64,000 nt of DNA from Neoarius graeffei (Eukaryota > Chordata > Actinopteri > Siluriformes > Ariidae). The stretch covers positions 75,192,149-75,256,148 of the forward strand of contig NC_083569.1 of the NCBI RefSeq assembly GCF_027579695.1, read 5' to 3'. Both the position numbers and the translations under genes were made by a program. This document shows, piece after piece, positions 54,921-64,000 of the stretch (the stretch's first letter is position 1; each line of letters opens with the position of its first letter). The notes under the pieces are model-generated. The model did no database searches and was not told the origin of the DNA. It worked only from the letters and a program-made list of their open reading frames with translations.

Positions 54921-55795
54921 GGGAGAGACAGACACAGAAGGGAGAAACGGGAGGGCACCACGGGTGCGGCGGGCCGGCTGGGGTGAAGCCGGCCCCCACC
55001 TCCGCGGTGGGGGAATGGGGCGAGGACGGGACACGGGAGGAGGGGGGGAGAAAGAGAGAGAGAAGAGGAGAAAGAAGATGATGTCGTCCGCTGTCCTGCC
55101 ACCGGAACAGCCGCCAGATGATCCTCCGCCAGTCCCACGGCCTGATCCAGCGACGCCGGGCGATGGCACTGGACCCACTCCGTGGTTCCAGCTGGTAAGC
55201 GGGCGATGAACTGTTCCAGCGCCACCTGGTCGATGATTCCCTCGGCATCGCGATCTTCGGCCCTCAGCCACCGCCAGCAGGCGTCCCGGAGCTGCTGGCC
55301 GAACGCGAACGGGCTGCCAACTTCCTCCATCCACAGCGCACAGAAGCGCTGGCGCTGCTGCTCCGGCGTGCGCCCCACGCGCTGGAGGACAGCCCGGCGA
55401 AGGTCGGCGTAGGCCAGCCTGCGGTCGGCGGGGAGCTGTAGTGCGGCCAGCTGCGCCTCTTCCGTCAGGAGGGGCAGGAGGCGCGCAGCGCGCTGCTCCA
55501 TCGGCCACCCCGAGGCTTCGGCGACCTGCTCGAACAATGTGATGAAAGCCTCGGGGTCGTCCTGCGGGCCCATCTTGGTCAAGGTCAGGGGAGACGGGCC
55601 CGCGGCCGGGGTGCTGGTGGACCCCGCCGACGCGAGGAGACGCCAGAACGCCTCTCAATCTTCCTGCTGGGCCAGCACCAGGGCTTCAAAGCGGCGCTCC
55701 TGCTCCTTTCGGAGCGTGACAAGTGCCTGGTGCTGGCTCTGCTGAGCCGTGGCGAGGGTGTGGACCAAGTCCGTGAACGGGGAGGATTCCATGGG
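54921..55795 (-). pseudogene. Gmr1-type Gag with SCAN-like capsid
   Basis: Starts with MESSPFTDLVHTLATAQ (about 55,793), a short coiled stretch (RKEQERRFEALVLAQQ), a TGA at 55,657-55,655, then MGPQDDPEAFITLFEQVAEA, LLPLLTEEAQLAALQL, QQLRDACWRWLRAED, VALEQFIARLPAGTTEWV, SLDQAVGLAEDHLA. The last three are the SCAN-domain pattern; the vertebrate SCAN domain is considered to derive from Gmr1-like capsids. A Ser/Pro-rich tail follows, then the frameshift to the zinc knuckle. Confidence 0.82.
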
Positions 55796-55821
55796 GCTGC
55801 TGTGTTGGTGCTCCACCTTAA

Positions 55822-55840
55822 TCCCGGGTTTCGGCACCAC
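55822..55840 (-). promoter_or_regulatory. Putative primer binding site of the Gmr1-type element
   Basis: Minus strand right after the 5' LTR end: TGGTGCCGAAACCCGGGA, starting TGG as expected for pairing with a tRNA CCA end, after a 2-base gap. I cannot name the tRNA with certainty. Confidence 0.65.
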
Positions 55841-56150
55841 TGTAGCACGTATCGAGTGTGGGTGGAGCACAGAGGACGGCAGGACAACGTTTGGAGGCAG
55901 ACAAGGCGATTTATTTTTACAACTTTTCAGTTTAAGTAATCTCATCCATTCACACACACACACACACTCATCTGGTCCCGGGTTGCGCTCCCTCTCCTCT
56001 CTCTCTGCCTCCTTAAATAGGGAGCGGTTACTGGGAAAACACACACAAACACAGGTTAATTACAGTCAGGTGAAGCGATTCTGCCACTCACCTTCCCTGG
56101 CTCCACCCTCCTATCACAGACCGGTGCTTGACCACGCCCCCGCTGCCACA
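55841..56150 (-). promoter_or_regulatory. 5' LTR of the Gmr1-type element
   Basis: 310 bp, a few bases longer than the other LTR because of a longer CA run (55,953-55,968). TTAAATAGGGAGC (complement near 56,015) may hold a weak TATA-like sequence. Confidence 0.85.
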
Positions 56151-57235
56151 TAGACATATGTATCAATCCTAACTACTGGGGACTACTAGTTATTGTGGGT
56201 GTATGTGTGAAATGCTGACACAGCCACGCACACACAGACCTGTGATAAGGACAAGGGGAGGGGTCGTGCGGGCGGGCGGGGGTTTTACATGTACACTTAC
56301 AAGTGCACTGTCTCTGCAATATCCTGTAATATGCAGTCAGTTTACGGGAGTAGTCTTTCCCCCACCGAATTAAATGAATTCAATCACAATATTGTGAATC
56401 CATTTTCTTTCTTTGTAGGCTAAGTTTATCTCCGTTTATGTTGGTGTATGTGTTCATATATGGTCCGCTTTGTGCGCAAATAGCGTAAGAATATGTGTCG
56501 TTGACGTCACCCCCCATGCAGCGGGGGTGAAAATTCATCACTTCAGAGTGTTTAGTCCCCTACACGCCTAAACTGGGGTCGCGGATTAAGTGGTTAGCGT
56601 TGACTCGGTGCGAGTCAGGAAGGCTATTACTGGTGCAGCCGCGGGGTCTGTTGATTTTTTAAAATTATGATTTTGGCCGCCGATCCAAGTACCTTAGACT
56701 TGCATTGACGTTTTGTTTTCATGCCGCTGAGCTACTTGTATGTATTTTAAATTTAAAGGACTTGCCTGTGTTTGTGTGTGTTGTTTTATGTTTGGCATCT
56801 TTCCGGTTGTAACGCGTGTCTGTGAGAAAATTGAAGGGGAGGGTTAACAGGTGGGCACGGGGATTGATAAAGCGCAACTGCCCTGGTAATATGTCACATG
56901 ATTTTCCCGTACTAAAGCAACCTTCGGGGCCGTGGTTTTGTGGTTGGCGCAGTTAATTGTTTGAAACACGTTGTCAGACCGCCATCGCTACTACACACTA
57001 TATGAAAAATATTTGCCCCCTTGCGATTTCTAATTGCCCCCTTAGTAAACTGTTCCTGGCGCCGGGCCTGTGTGTCCTCTCCAGAAGGGGATCTCTTCAT
57101 AGCACACATGAGCAGGATTAGTATTGCGATGATCTATTTTCTCTTTCACTCTCTCTCATAGCAGAGCCATGAGCCTACGACATAAACTTTACATCTGATA
57201 AGAAGTATATCGACTTTAGTTTATGAATTAACAGC

Positions 57236-58735
57236 TTATCCGTTATGTAACAAGGCAGGCTGACGGATCTGGAGGATCCATGTAAAGAAACATGATTTAT
57301 GAAAAATATACTTCAGAATTGAAACAAAACTAATCCACAAAGTAACCCAAAGTCAATTTCAAGATTCTGGGCATAGATACACTCACAAAAGGTCTCTATT
57401 CAGAAACAAGATTAGAACACAGTGAGTGCTCTGGGCTGATGTTGTGCTGGAGCTCTTGCATATGCAGCGTCTTCTGGCAGGGAGGGGAAAACTGCGGAGT
57501 CAGTGTCCCTCTTTAGTGGTTGTGTAAACGTTCAGGAATTTGACCACAGGGTACTTTCAGTTTTAGAAGAAGAAGAGTTCAGCAATCTGACCACAGGGTA
57601 TTTTCAGTTCTGTCCTATATTTGATGTCATGAGTAATGATTAACTGTTAAAATTATTTGCATTGTGAACATAACACCGTATAATTTTTAAACATTTTTCA
57701 CTGACATGATAAATAACTAGAAACATTTTCAATCTTTGGTATATCTGCTACTTTTTGTTGTTATGGTGTCTAAAATGGCTTCCCTGCATCTAAATACTGA
57801 AAATATTAATTGTGTTTGATTTGTATAGTTTGCCAGTGAAGACTGATTGTTCTCATATGATTCATAATGGACACTTCTGATGAGGTAAGCACTGAGCACA
57901 GCATTTTACTGATTTGATTTTATGATTTACACACCAGGCTGTTATCCTTGTAAGAGGTGTAGAATTGGATATGGACGGTATGGGCGTGTCCCTACCAATA
58001 TTTCTGATTGGAGAAAAAAAAAAAACAATCCCACAAATGGTTACTGCAGGTTTCCACTGGGCGAAACACCACGCCCAATTCGCTCATGAATATTCGCTCT
58101 GTGGGCGTGGTCGCGAAAACAGCAAACAGTTTGGCTACCATGTCAATTAGCAAGTGCAGTTGCAGTGCAGTGAGCGGCTGCTAGCTAGCTAACTGTCCCT
58201 GAGGAATGTAGAGTTAGATTAGCTCATAAAATGAATCCGTTAACAACAGTTCAGATTCAGTGTGTAAAAACGACAGCATACCAATATGACTGTTTCTAAG
58301 TTTGTGTGGCATGTAAATAACAATCCGACTTGATACTGACACCAACTGGTGTTCATTAAGGCTAAATCATATCAGATTGTGCTAATGTTGGCTAATATTG
58401 CACCGAGTCTTGCTTGTGAAGTGCCTGCAAACTTTAGCAGCCCACTAACCCAGAATCTGAAGCGCTTCAGTTAAGACCTGCAGAGCCCTGACCGAGTTCG
58501 GGTAACATGACGCATGTAAAGATGGTGATGTGTGGACATTGTTCATGGCCCAGACACCTTTTAATCAAATAAAACATTTTCACGTAATAAGCAAAACAGC
58601 CTCCACATTCTTGATCAGAACTTTTTGGTTACCCTTTTGAAAACATCACATACCGAGTGCATACATACACGGAACTGACTGGTTTTCGAGGGGGTTCATT
58701 TGAAAGCAGTGGCTAAAAACTTTTCTTGTGTGAAC
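57236..58735. other. Right-arm-specific non-coding interval
   Basis: 57,236-57,376 is the direct repeat of 48,450-48,588. From 57,377 to 58,735 I find no gene, no domain and no counterpart in the left arm. It holds a short duplicated phrase (GACCACAGGGTA at 57,543 and 57,590) and a segment with GGGCGTGTCC and GGGCGTGGTCG near 57,985-58,110 that may be a MITE. One 61-codon frame at 57,965 has no support. Confidence 0.5.
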
Positions 58736-59125
58736 GGGACAGTGGTGTAGTGGTTAGCATGGTCGCCTCACAGCAAGAAGGTTCTGGGTTCGAGCCTAGT
58801 GACCGATGGGGGCCTTTCTGTGTGGAGTTTGCATGTTCTCCTCGTGTCTGCGTGGGTTTCCTCCGGGTGCTCCAGTTTCCCCCACAGTCCAAAGACATGA
58901 GGTTAGGTTAATATGGGACGGCCTTGGGCTGAGGTGCCCTTGAGCAAGGCAACTAACTCCCAACTGCTCCCTGGGTGCTGTTAGCATGGCTGCCCACTGC
59001 TCTGGGTATGTGTGTGTGCTCATTGCTCACGTGTGTGTGCATGTGTGTGTTCACTGCTTCAGATGGGTTAAATGCAGAGAGGAATTTCACAAGCGTGTGA
59101 TGAATAAAGTTGTGCTTTCTTTCTT
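58736..59125 (+). mobile_element. tRNA-derived SINE (right-arm mirror of 930-1,322)
   Basis: GGGACAGTGGTGTAGTGGTTAGC head with B-box GGTTCGAGCC, the same 3' half as the left-arm copy (GCAGCCATGCTAACAGC in complement), and a TTTCTTTC-type tail. The two copies differ at scattered bases and by a GTGTGTGCAT insertion. Confidence 0.75.
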
Positions 59126-59516
59126 TTTTCTTTCTTCAAAACCCTCTCCACTCTGGGCTCAAGAAGACAACAAAAGGGCAATAATATAACAACCACCAAT
59201 CAGAATTCAGATACATTCTGTTGCCATGTAAAATTGTAACCTTTCAATGTTTCAAAAAAGTTCTAGAGCCCTCGTCCTGTTTTACCATTAGATCAGTCAC
59301 ATATCAGCTTAAACACAGAAGATAGCTTCCTCCCCCTGACAGCCTCATGGAACACAGTGTTTAAGGCTCTGTATGTGTTTTACTTCCATTTATGAGGGAA
59401 AGGAACATACACCCTCCTGACAGTCAGTGCGTTATTCGCTTGTAAAATACATTTGGTAGAATGAGTTAATCATCACATGCAAGGTTTGCAATTAATCAAA
59501 TGAATTGCATATTATT
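59126..59516. other. Right-arm non-coding mirror of 551-930
   Basis: Reverse complement of the left arm. No coding or RNA feature. Confidence 0.6.
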
Positions 59517-59637
59517 CATCTCATCTCATTATCTGTAGCCGCTTTATCCTTCTACAGGGTCGCAGGCAAGCTGGAGCCTATCCCAGCTGACTACGGGCGA
59601 AAGGGGGGTACACCCTGAACAAGTCGCCAGGTCATCA

Positions 59638-59640
<3 letters not shown>
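59517..59640 (-). mobile_element. Truncated SINE (3' 120 bp)
   Basis: CATCTCATTATCTGTAGCCG to CCAGGTCATCAC, the tail half of the SINE family, 5' truncated, sitting at the microsatellite where the left arm has none. Confidence 0.85.

Positions 59641-59687
<47 letters not shown>
59641..59687. repeat. (ATT)n microsatellite
   Basis: Mirror of (TAA)n at 502-550. Confidence 0.9.
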
Positions 59688-59690
<3 letters not shown>

Positions 59691-59919
59691 AATTACTACA
59701 GTTCTTCTGAACTTCAAATTTTAAAAGTCTGGACTTTGGAGAGATGATGGATACTCTTTTGGTGGAACACAATGGAGCAAAATATTGTGACCCTCAAATG
59801 TTGACCTGAAGTTGGCGCCACTGGGGGTTGGCATTGTGTTTATGTCCCCACCAATGTTAATACCAAACTTACGCCCTTGATCCTTGTTCATATCTTTGTT
59901 CAAATATTCCCAAATCAAG

Positions 59920-62900
59920 CAAGTTGAAGACGCCAGAGATTTCTGTGACAAAGAGCTACAACTAGATCTTCCTGAAAAACAGTCTGATGTGGAAGAGCAG
60001 ACAGACACTTCAGCAGGTACTGTGATCAAATTTTGAGCGGATCGATTTCCTACACAAACACAGCAGTTGATCATGTTTACTGAGTTGAATTATTCTTGTT
60101 TGCATGGACAAGTAATAATCAGTCTAATGTTTTGGACTGACATATGCTGGATAATTTCTCAATGTAACTTACCATGCCATTGCTCCATCTTTCTTTTCAT
60201 TACAGTTCCAAACCCACCTGAAAGCATCGAGGTTAAGAATATTGGTAGTACATCAGTTACTCTAACCTGGCAGCCACCTGCTTCCTTAGAGAAGAAGTAC
60301 CATGTGGTGTGTTCCCACAATGGTATAACTGTTCATGAAGAAAAAACAGAAACTAACACACTTGCTATCAATAACCTGTCTCCAGGAAAAAAATACTCCT
60401 TCCACATTGCAACAGTACTTAAAAATGGCAGCACAAGCAAGAAAGCTGTGTCATTTGCCATCACTAGTAAGTATTTATCTACACTTTGTAAGTCTTACGT
60501 AAACCTTATGGCCACTGGTTTTATTCCAAACCTTTGACTGGGATGTGAATTTTCTTTTTTGTTTAATAGAAACCAATCTCGAGAGCTTTCTTCAGGATGT
60601 TGGGCTGAATCAACACCTCACTGATAAACTCTCACTGGGTGATGTACTAGAACTACACAAGAGCACAGTGACAGATGATCTAGCACAGTCTTTTTCAGAT
60701 TTACCATGGCTTTTCCTCAAGAAAATTATGATGGTGAATGTGACTGCAAGAAGTGTCAAATGTGCTCCTTCAACTGATGAGGATGAAGATATGAGTTTAG
60801 ATCTGTATAGTGATCTGGAAAGTCTTGTCCTCAACCAAGACTCTGGTGAGAAAGTAAATCCTTTAGACATCATAACTGCACTCTTCCTTTGCTCAGACAG
60901 TTTTCTTCAACAAGAGATTGCCTTGAAAATGTCTATGTGCCAGTTCTCTGTGCCTTTACTGCTTCCTAATTGTGACACACAGCAGAGCACACTCATGCTT
61001 TGGGCCTTAAGAGATATTGTGAAGAAGTTTAGACCACACTCCTTGTCTGATCCAAGAGGGTTTGTGGAAGACAGGATTGTTCTAGCAGACTTACCCTTAG
61101 TGTCCTTTGTAAGACTTGGAGACTGCAGCATTTCTAAATCTCAAATCTTGAACAAGCTGCTCAGTAATCCACAGCAATATCATGATACGTTTATGCACCG
61201 TGACATGGACTGTGGAGACATCCCAAGAAAAATATCAAATGGTTTGGTGGAGATCAGCTGGTACCTACCTTGTGGAAGTAAAAACATAGACATCTTCCCC
61301 GAACCTGTGGCTATTGCAAACTTGAGAGGGGACATAAGTACATTTGTTACTCAGTACTCATTCCTTTGTCAGATTTCTACAGCAGTTTTTGTATTCTTTG
61401 ACAATTTTGAATCAAACTATCAACTACTCACCAATACACATGTAAAAGCACAATTGTTTTTGGTGGGTAATGCAGACACCAAAGACTTCAAACTGGATTT
61501 GCTGAAAAGAACAGCTGTTGCACTGAAATTGAACAAAAGAAGGATCATTCTGAAGACCAAACAAAATGATGCAGATTTTGTCAAGAATCTGTGTTCTGCA
61601 GTGAGAGATGTTGTGAAAAACAAGCCTATGACTGTACAACTTGAGGACATGACCAAAGTTGCACATGAATTTGGAATTTGGATTGATGAAGACTGTAAGG
61701 AGTGCCAAAATGCAAAAAAAAATGCAGAGGCAATCACGAGTAAAATACAGGACACACTAAAGTTTAAGAAAGAACAGCTCCCTTTGCAGGGTGAGATCTG
61801 GAAGAAATTAGGCAAATTAGAGAAAGAGGAGTGTAGGCTTCGTAAAGCTGGGGACAAGAACATTGAGATGTATAAAAGTGAACTGAAACAACAGAAGATG
61901 GAACTCAGGAAGCAGCAAGGGAGCTATGAAATGTCAGAAGCCATGACATGCTTCATAACTGCACTGTCAAGTTCACCTCTTGAGAGATCGTACTTCCTGA
62001 AATGGATGCGAATGAATCTGGACAACCTGTCCCGCAAAAAACTAACTGGCCTTAGAGAATTGTACAAAGAGAAATGTCAAGAATCATCTGAGAAGAAGGA
62101 TGAGATTGCATTACTTGACAGACAGATCTCAGACAGTGCTTTGGGAACCGAACACTTTTTGAGGGAAATGGGTCAGCTGTATGAAGCTGCTGTCACCTTT
62201 CCAGAAAATACACCGGCACAACAACAAATGCTACACTTACCTAAACTATGTGCTAGGCTCCTTTTAGATGGATTTCCTCTTGAACTTGTTGATGGAGATG
62301 CTTCAAATATACCTTTAAGATGGATTAGTGATGTACTGACAGAGCTGAATAATTTAGTATAACCCAAGAATAAGCTCATGGTAGTCACAGTATTAGGAGT
62401 CCAGAGCACAGGAAAGTCTACCCTCCTAAACACCATGTTTGGGGTTCAGTTTGCAGTCAGCAGTGGAAGATGCACACGAGGAGCTTTCATGCTGCTGATC
62501 AAAATCACAGATAGCTTCAGAGAAATACTTAACTGTGATCATTTAGTGATCATTGACACTGAGGGACTGAAGTCGCCTGAACTGGCACAGCTCGATGACA
62601 GCTATGAACATGACAATGAACTGGCCACACTTGTTGTTGGACTGAGTGACATTACCATCATCAACGTAGCCATGGAGAACTCCACAGAAATAAAGGACAT
62701 TCTGCAGATTGTCGTGCATGCATTCCTCAGGATGAAGGAAGTGGGCAAAAAACCCATGTGTGCATTTGTGCATCAGAATGTAGGTGATGTCTCAGCACAT
62801 GACAAAAACATGAGAGACCGGAAGCTTCTTCTAGAGCAGCTGAATGAAATGACTGAAGCAGCAGCCAAGATGGAAAATAAGGAAGACTACAAGAAGTTTA

Positions 62901-64000
62901 CTGATATAATGGCGTATGATCCAGAGACTGGTAACTGGTATATACCTGGGCTCTGGCACGGTAACCCACCAATGGCACCAGTGAATGCTGGCTACTCCGA
63001 GGCTGTCTATGACTTCAAAAAGAACATGATGGACATTCTTGTAAAAAAGAAGATATCTACCAACAACATGACAGAATTTCTGGAGTGGACAAAAAGTTTA
63101 TGGAATGCAGTAAAATATGAAAATTTCATATTCAGCTTTAGGAACAGCTTGGTTGCTGATGCATACATGAAGCTTTGTGCTGAATTCCATAAATGCGAAT
63201 GGTCTTTCAAAAAGCACATGTACAAGTGGTTAACGTCTGCTGAAACCAGAGTGTCCAATTTTGAGATGATGAAATCAAAATCTGACAAAACAAACCTACA
63301 AGATTTCCTGAGGACCCTGAAAGATGAGGCCTCCTCAGAGCTTGATAACTGGGAAAAGACTCTTTTGGAAAACGTCAACAAATACTTTGAACAAACAGAG
63401 GGTCATGTCTATCTCGTGGAAAGGTACAAACAAGACTTTGTAACCAGTGTAGAATCTCTCAGGAAGGAAACAGAAAACTCAGTGATGAGTAACCTAGAGG
63501 CAGTTATTGAGATTAGGGCAGGAAAGAATAAGTTGGACCACATCAAGAAAACAAATACTGACAAAATGGAAAAGAAAGTGTTAAACCTTCTGGAGGCGCT
63601 CCGGAAAAACAGAAGTTCAGAGAGCATGTCTGAAGAGGAGCTTGACAACCATTTTGAACACATGTGGAAGGAAACACTTGAAGAGTTGTCATTTAAAGGC
63701 TTGCAGAAGCAAACAATATCTGACAGTGTTCTTAGACAATTACGAGAAAACATGAAACAAAAGGGAAGTTCAGTCTCTAAAGAGCTGAGTAATGTGAATC
63801 TCCATGAATATGGCAATGACAAATTTGTTGTTCGTTCTGAGAGTATTGTAAAAAAAATTTTTTTCATGGACAATTCTAACAATCTTCAAGAGTTGGCAGA
63901 CAGTGTCATTGATGCATGTAAGCAGTCAGTTAGTGACAAAAAAGAGAGAAAATCAGATTATCATGGCACTTACATTCAGGAGATCCTAAACATAATTGAT
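59920..64000 (+). CDS. GVIN/VLIG interferon-induced very large GTPase, partial at right edge, one in-frame TAA
   Basis: Exons: 59,920-60,016 (start uncertain, donor G/GTACTG), fibronectin III exon 60,206-60,466 (donor ACTA/GTAAGT) and the giant exon from 60,570. Phases are 1-1 and consistent. FN3 shows PNPPESIEVKNIGS, VTLTWQPP, YHVVCSHNG and SPGKKYSFHIATV. The giant exon has an N-terminal region with WLFLKKIMMVNVTARSVKC and DIPRKISNGLVEISWYLP, then a G domain with P-loop GVQSTGKST (62,396-62,422), SGRCTRGAF, DTEGL (62,554-62,568) and VHQNVGD, then a long helical region (SELDNWEKTLL, CKQSVSDKKERKSD) to the edge. TAA at 62,360-62,362 interrupts an otherwise open frame; translation resumes in the same frame with no other stop to 64,000. 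The family forms 2,000-2,500-residue GTPases in the dynamin/GBP superfamily induced by interferon. Whether this copy is a pseudogene or the stop is a polymorphism or error is open. Confidence 0.9.
60206..60466 (+). CDS. Fibronectin type III exon of the GVIN gene
   Basis: 87 codons, one FN3 domain with the Trp of strand B (TLTWQPP), the Tyr-x-Val of strand C (KYHVV) and the Leu/Pro-Gly/Tyr of strand F (INNLSPGKKYSF). In the pseudogene copy (26,022-26,284) this exon is 263 bases long because of two added A's in the GGAAAAAAATAC run. A small FN3 exon before the giant exon is typical of fish GVIN genes and distinguishes them from mammalian VLIG1. Confidence 0.88.
62360..62362 (+). other. In-frame TAA 12 codons before the GTPase P-loop glycine
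   Basis: The codon follows LNNLV and precedes PKNKLMVVTVLGVQSTGKS. The frames on both sides are the same and are conserved family sequence. No splice site pair around it would remove it without also removing conserved residues. I infer a recent nonsense change. Confidence 0.85.

Larger units (their letters stand above)
51220..56150 (-). mobile_element. Ty3/Gypsy LTR retrotransposon of Gmr1 type (integrase before reverse transcriptase), dead
   Basis: LTRs 51,220-51,521 and 55,841-56,150 are flanked by TAGAC (51,215-51,219 and 56,151-56,155). The left-arm hAT has the empty site with a single TAGAC near 10,655. On the minus strand the order is gag with SCAN-like capsid, zinc knuckle, protease, integrase, RT, RNase H. 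Usual Gypsy elements have integrase last; Gmr1 elements of vertebrates have it between protease and RT. Every visible in-frame stop is TGA. The LTRs differ at several places (for example GCGCG versus GCACG, CATATTAATT versus CAGGTTAATT), so it is older than the two other LTR elements. Confidence 0.9.
50805..57071 (-). mobile_element. hAT-type element (right-arm copy), host of the Gypsy insertion
   Basis: Ends CAGGCCCGGCGCC and GGCGCCGGGCCTG. A perfect 8-bp target duplication TGTGTCCT lies at 50,797-50,804 and 57,072-57,079. Subtracting the Gypsy element leaves about 1.3 kb, collinear with the left-arm copy in reverse orientation. It contains the empty site of the left-arm provirus near 56,455. 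It is inserted within the repeated arm unit at a position (GAGGACAC/ATACCC) that is unoccupied at 46,660 and 11,120. Confidence 0.88.

Noticed and set aside
52347-55657. UGA recoding (selenocysteine or programmed readthrough) in the Gmr1-type element
   Set aside because: The TGA codons stand where Arg or Trp is expected in at least three cases and no recoding structure is visible; decay by transition is simpler.

Overview
The window is vertebrate, almost certainly teleost, nuclear DNA. It has spliced genes with GT/AG junctions, a gene family that is greatly expanded in bony fishes (interferon-induced very large GTPases, GVIN/VLIG), Tc1, hAT, Kolobok-type, Penelope, L2, BEL/Pao, Ty3/Gypsy and retroviral elements, a tRNA-derived SINE family and long CA/AT microsatellites. 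No bacterial features are present. I cannot name the species from sequence alone.

Layout. The only host genes visible are copies of one GVIN gene. (1) At 1-270 (minus) is a single upstream exon; the rest of that gene would lie left of the window. (2) At 22,393-26,570 (minus) is a GVIN pseudogene with frameshifts, nonsense codons and a clean deletion of about 1.2 kb that removes the GTPase domain. (3) At 59,920-64,000 (plus) a GVIN copy runs off the right edge. It has a small exon, a fibronectin type III exon and a giant exon with an intact P-loop, but one in-frame TAA lies 12 codons before the P-loop glycine.

The stretch from 1 to 60,190 is a decayed giant inverted duplication. The left arm (about 1-14,400) reappears in reverse complement in the right arm (about 41,630-60,190), broken by insertions private to one arm. 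Both arms start at the same GVIN exon. The matching pieces are 1-480 with 59,719-60,190, 551-1,320 with 58,735-59,516, 10,990-12,356 with 45,290-46,800, and the Tc1 element 12,357-14,410 with 41,634-45,290. A hAT-type element with CAGGCCCGGCGCC termini lies in each arm. Each copy carries a different LTR element, so each serves as the empty-site control for the other.

Left arm: the hAT copy (2,829-10,985) contains a complete retroviral provirus on the minus strand (3,445-10,343). It has LTRs without a visible difference, a tRNA-Trp primer site, gag, a UAG-separated in-frame pol and a remnant of env. Middle (14,400-41,600): a decayed Tc1, a decayed LINE (18,410-21,590), the GVIN pseudogene, and a nest of Penelope fragments, foldback MITEs, a 1,971-residue intact BEL/Pao retrotransposon (29,648-37,861) and a short THAP-bearing TTAA transposon (39,376-40,800). 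Right arm: a Tc1 split by THAP/YqaJ-type transposon remnants, a tandem copy of arm sequence, an L2 LINE, and a hAT copy holding a Ty3/Gypsy element of Gmr1 type (51,220-56,150), in which integrase lies upstream of reverse transcriptase.

The GVIN copies are probable interferon-responsive innate immunity genes undergoing duplication and decay. Everything else is a layered record of transposition whose order can largely be read from nesting and target-site duplications.
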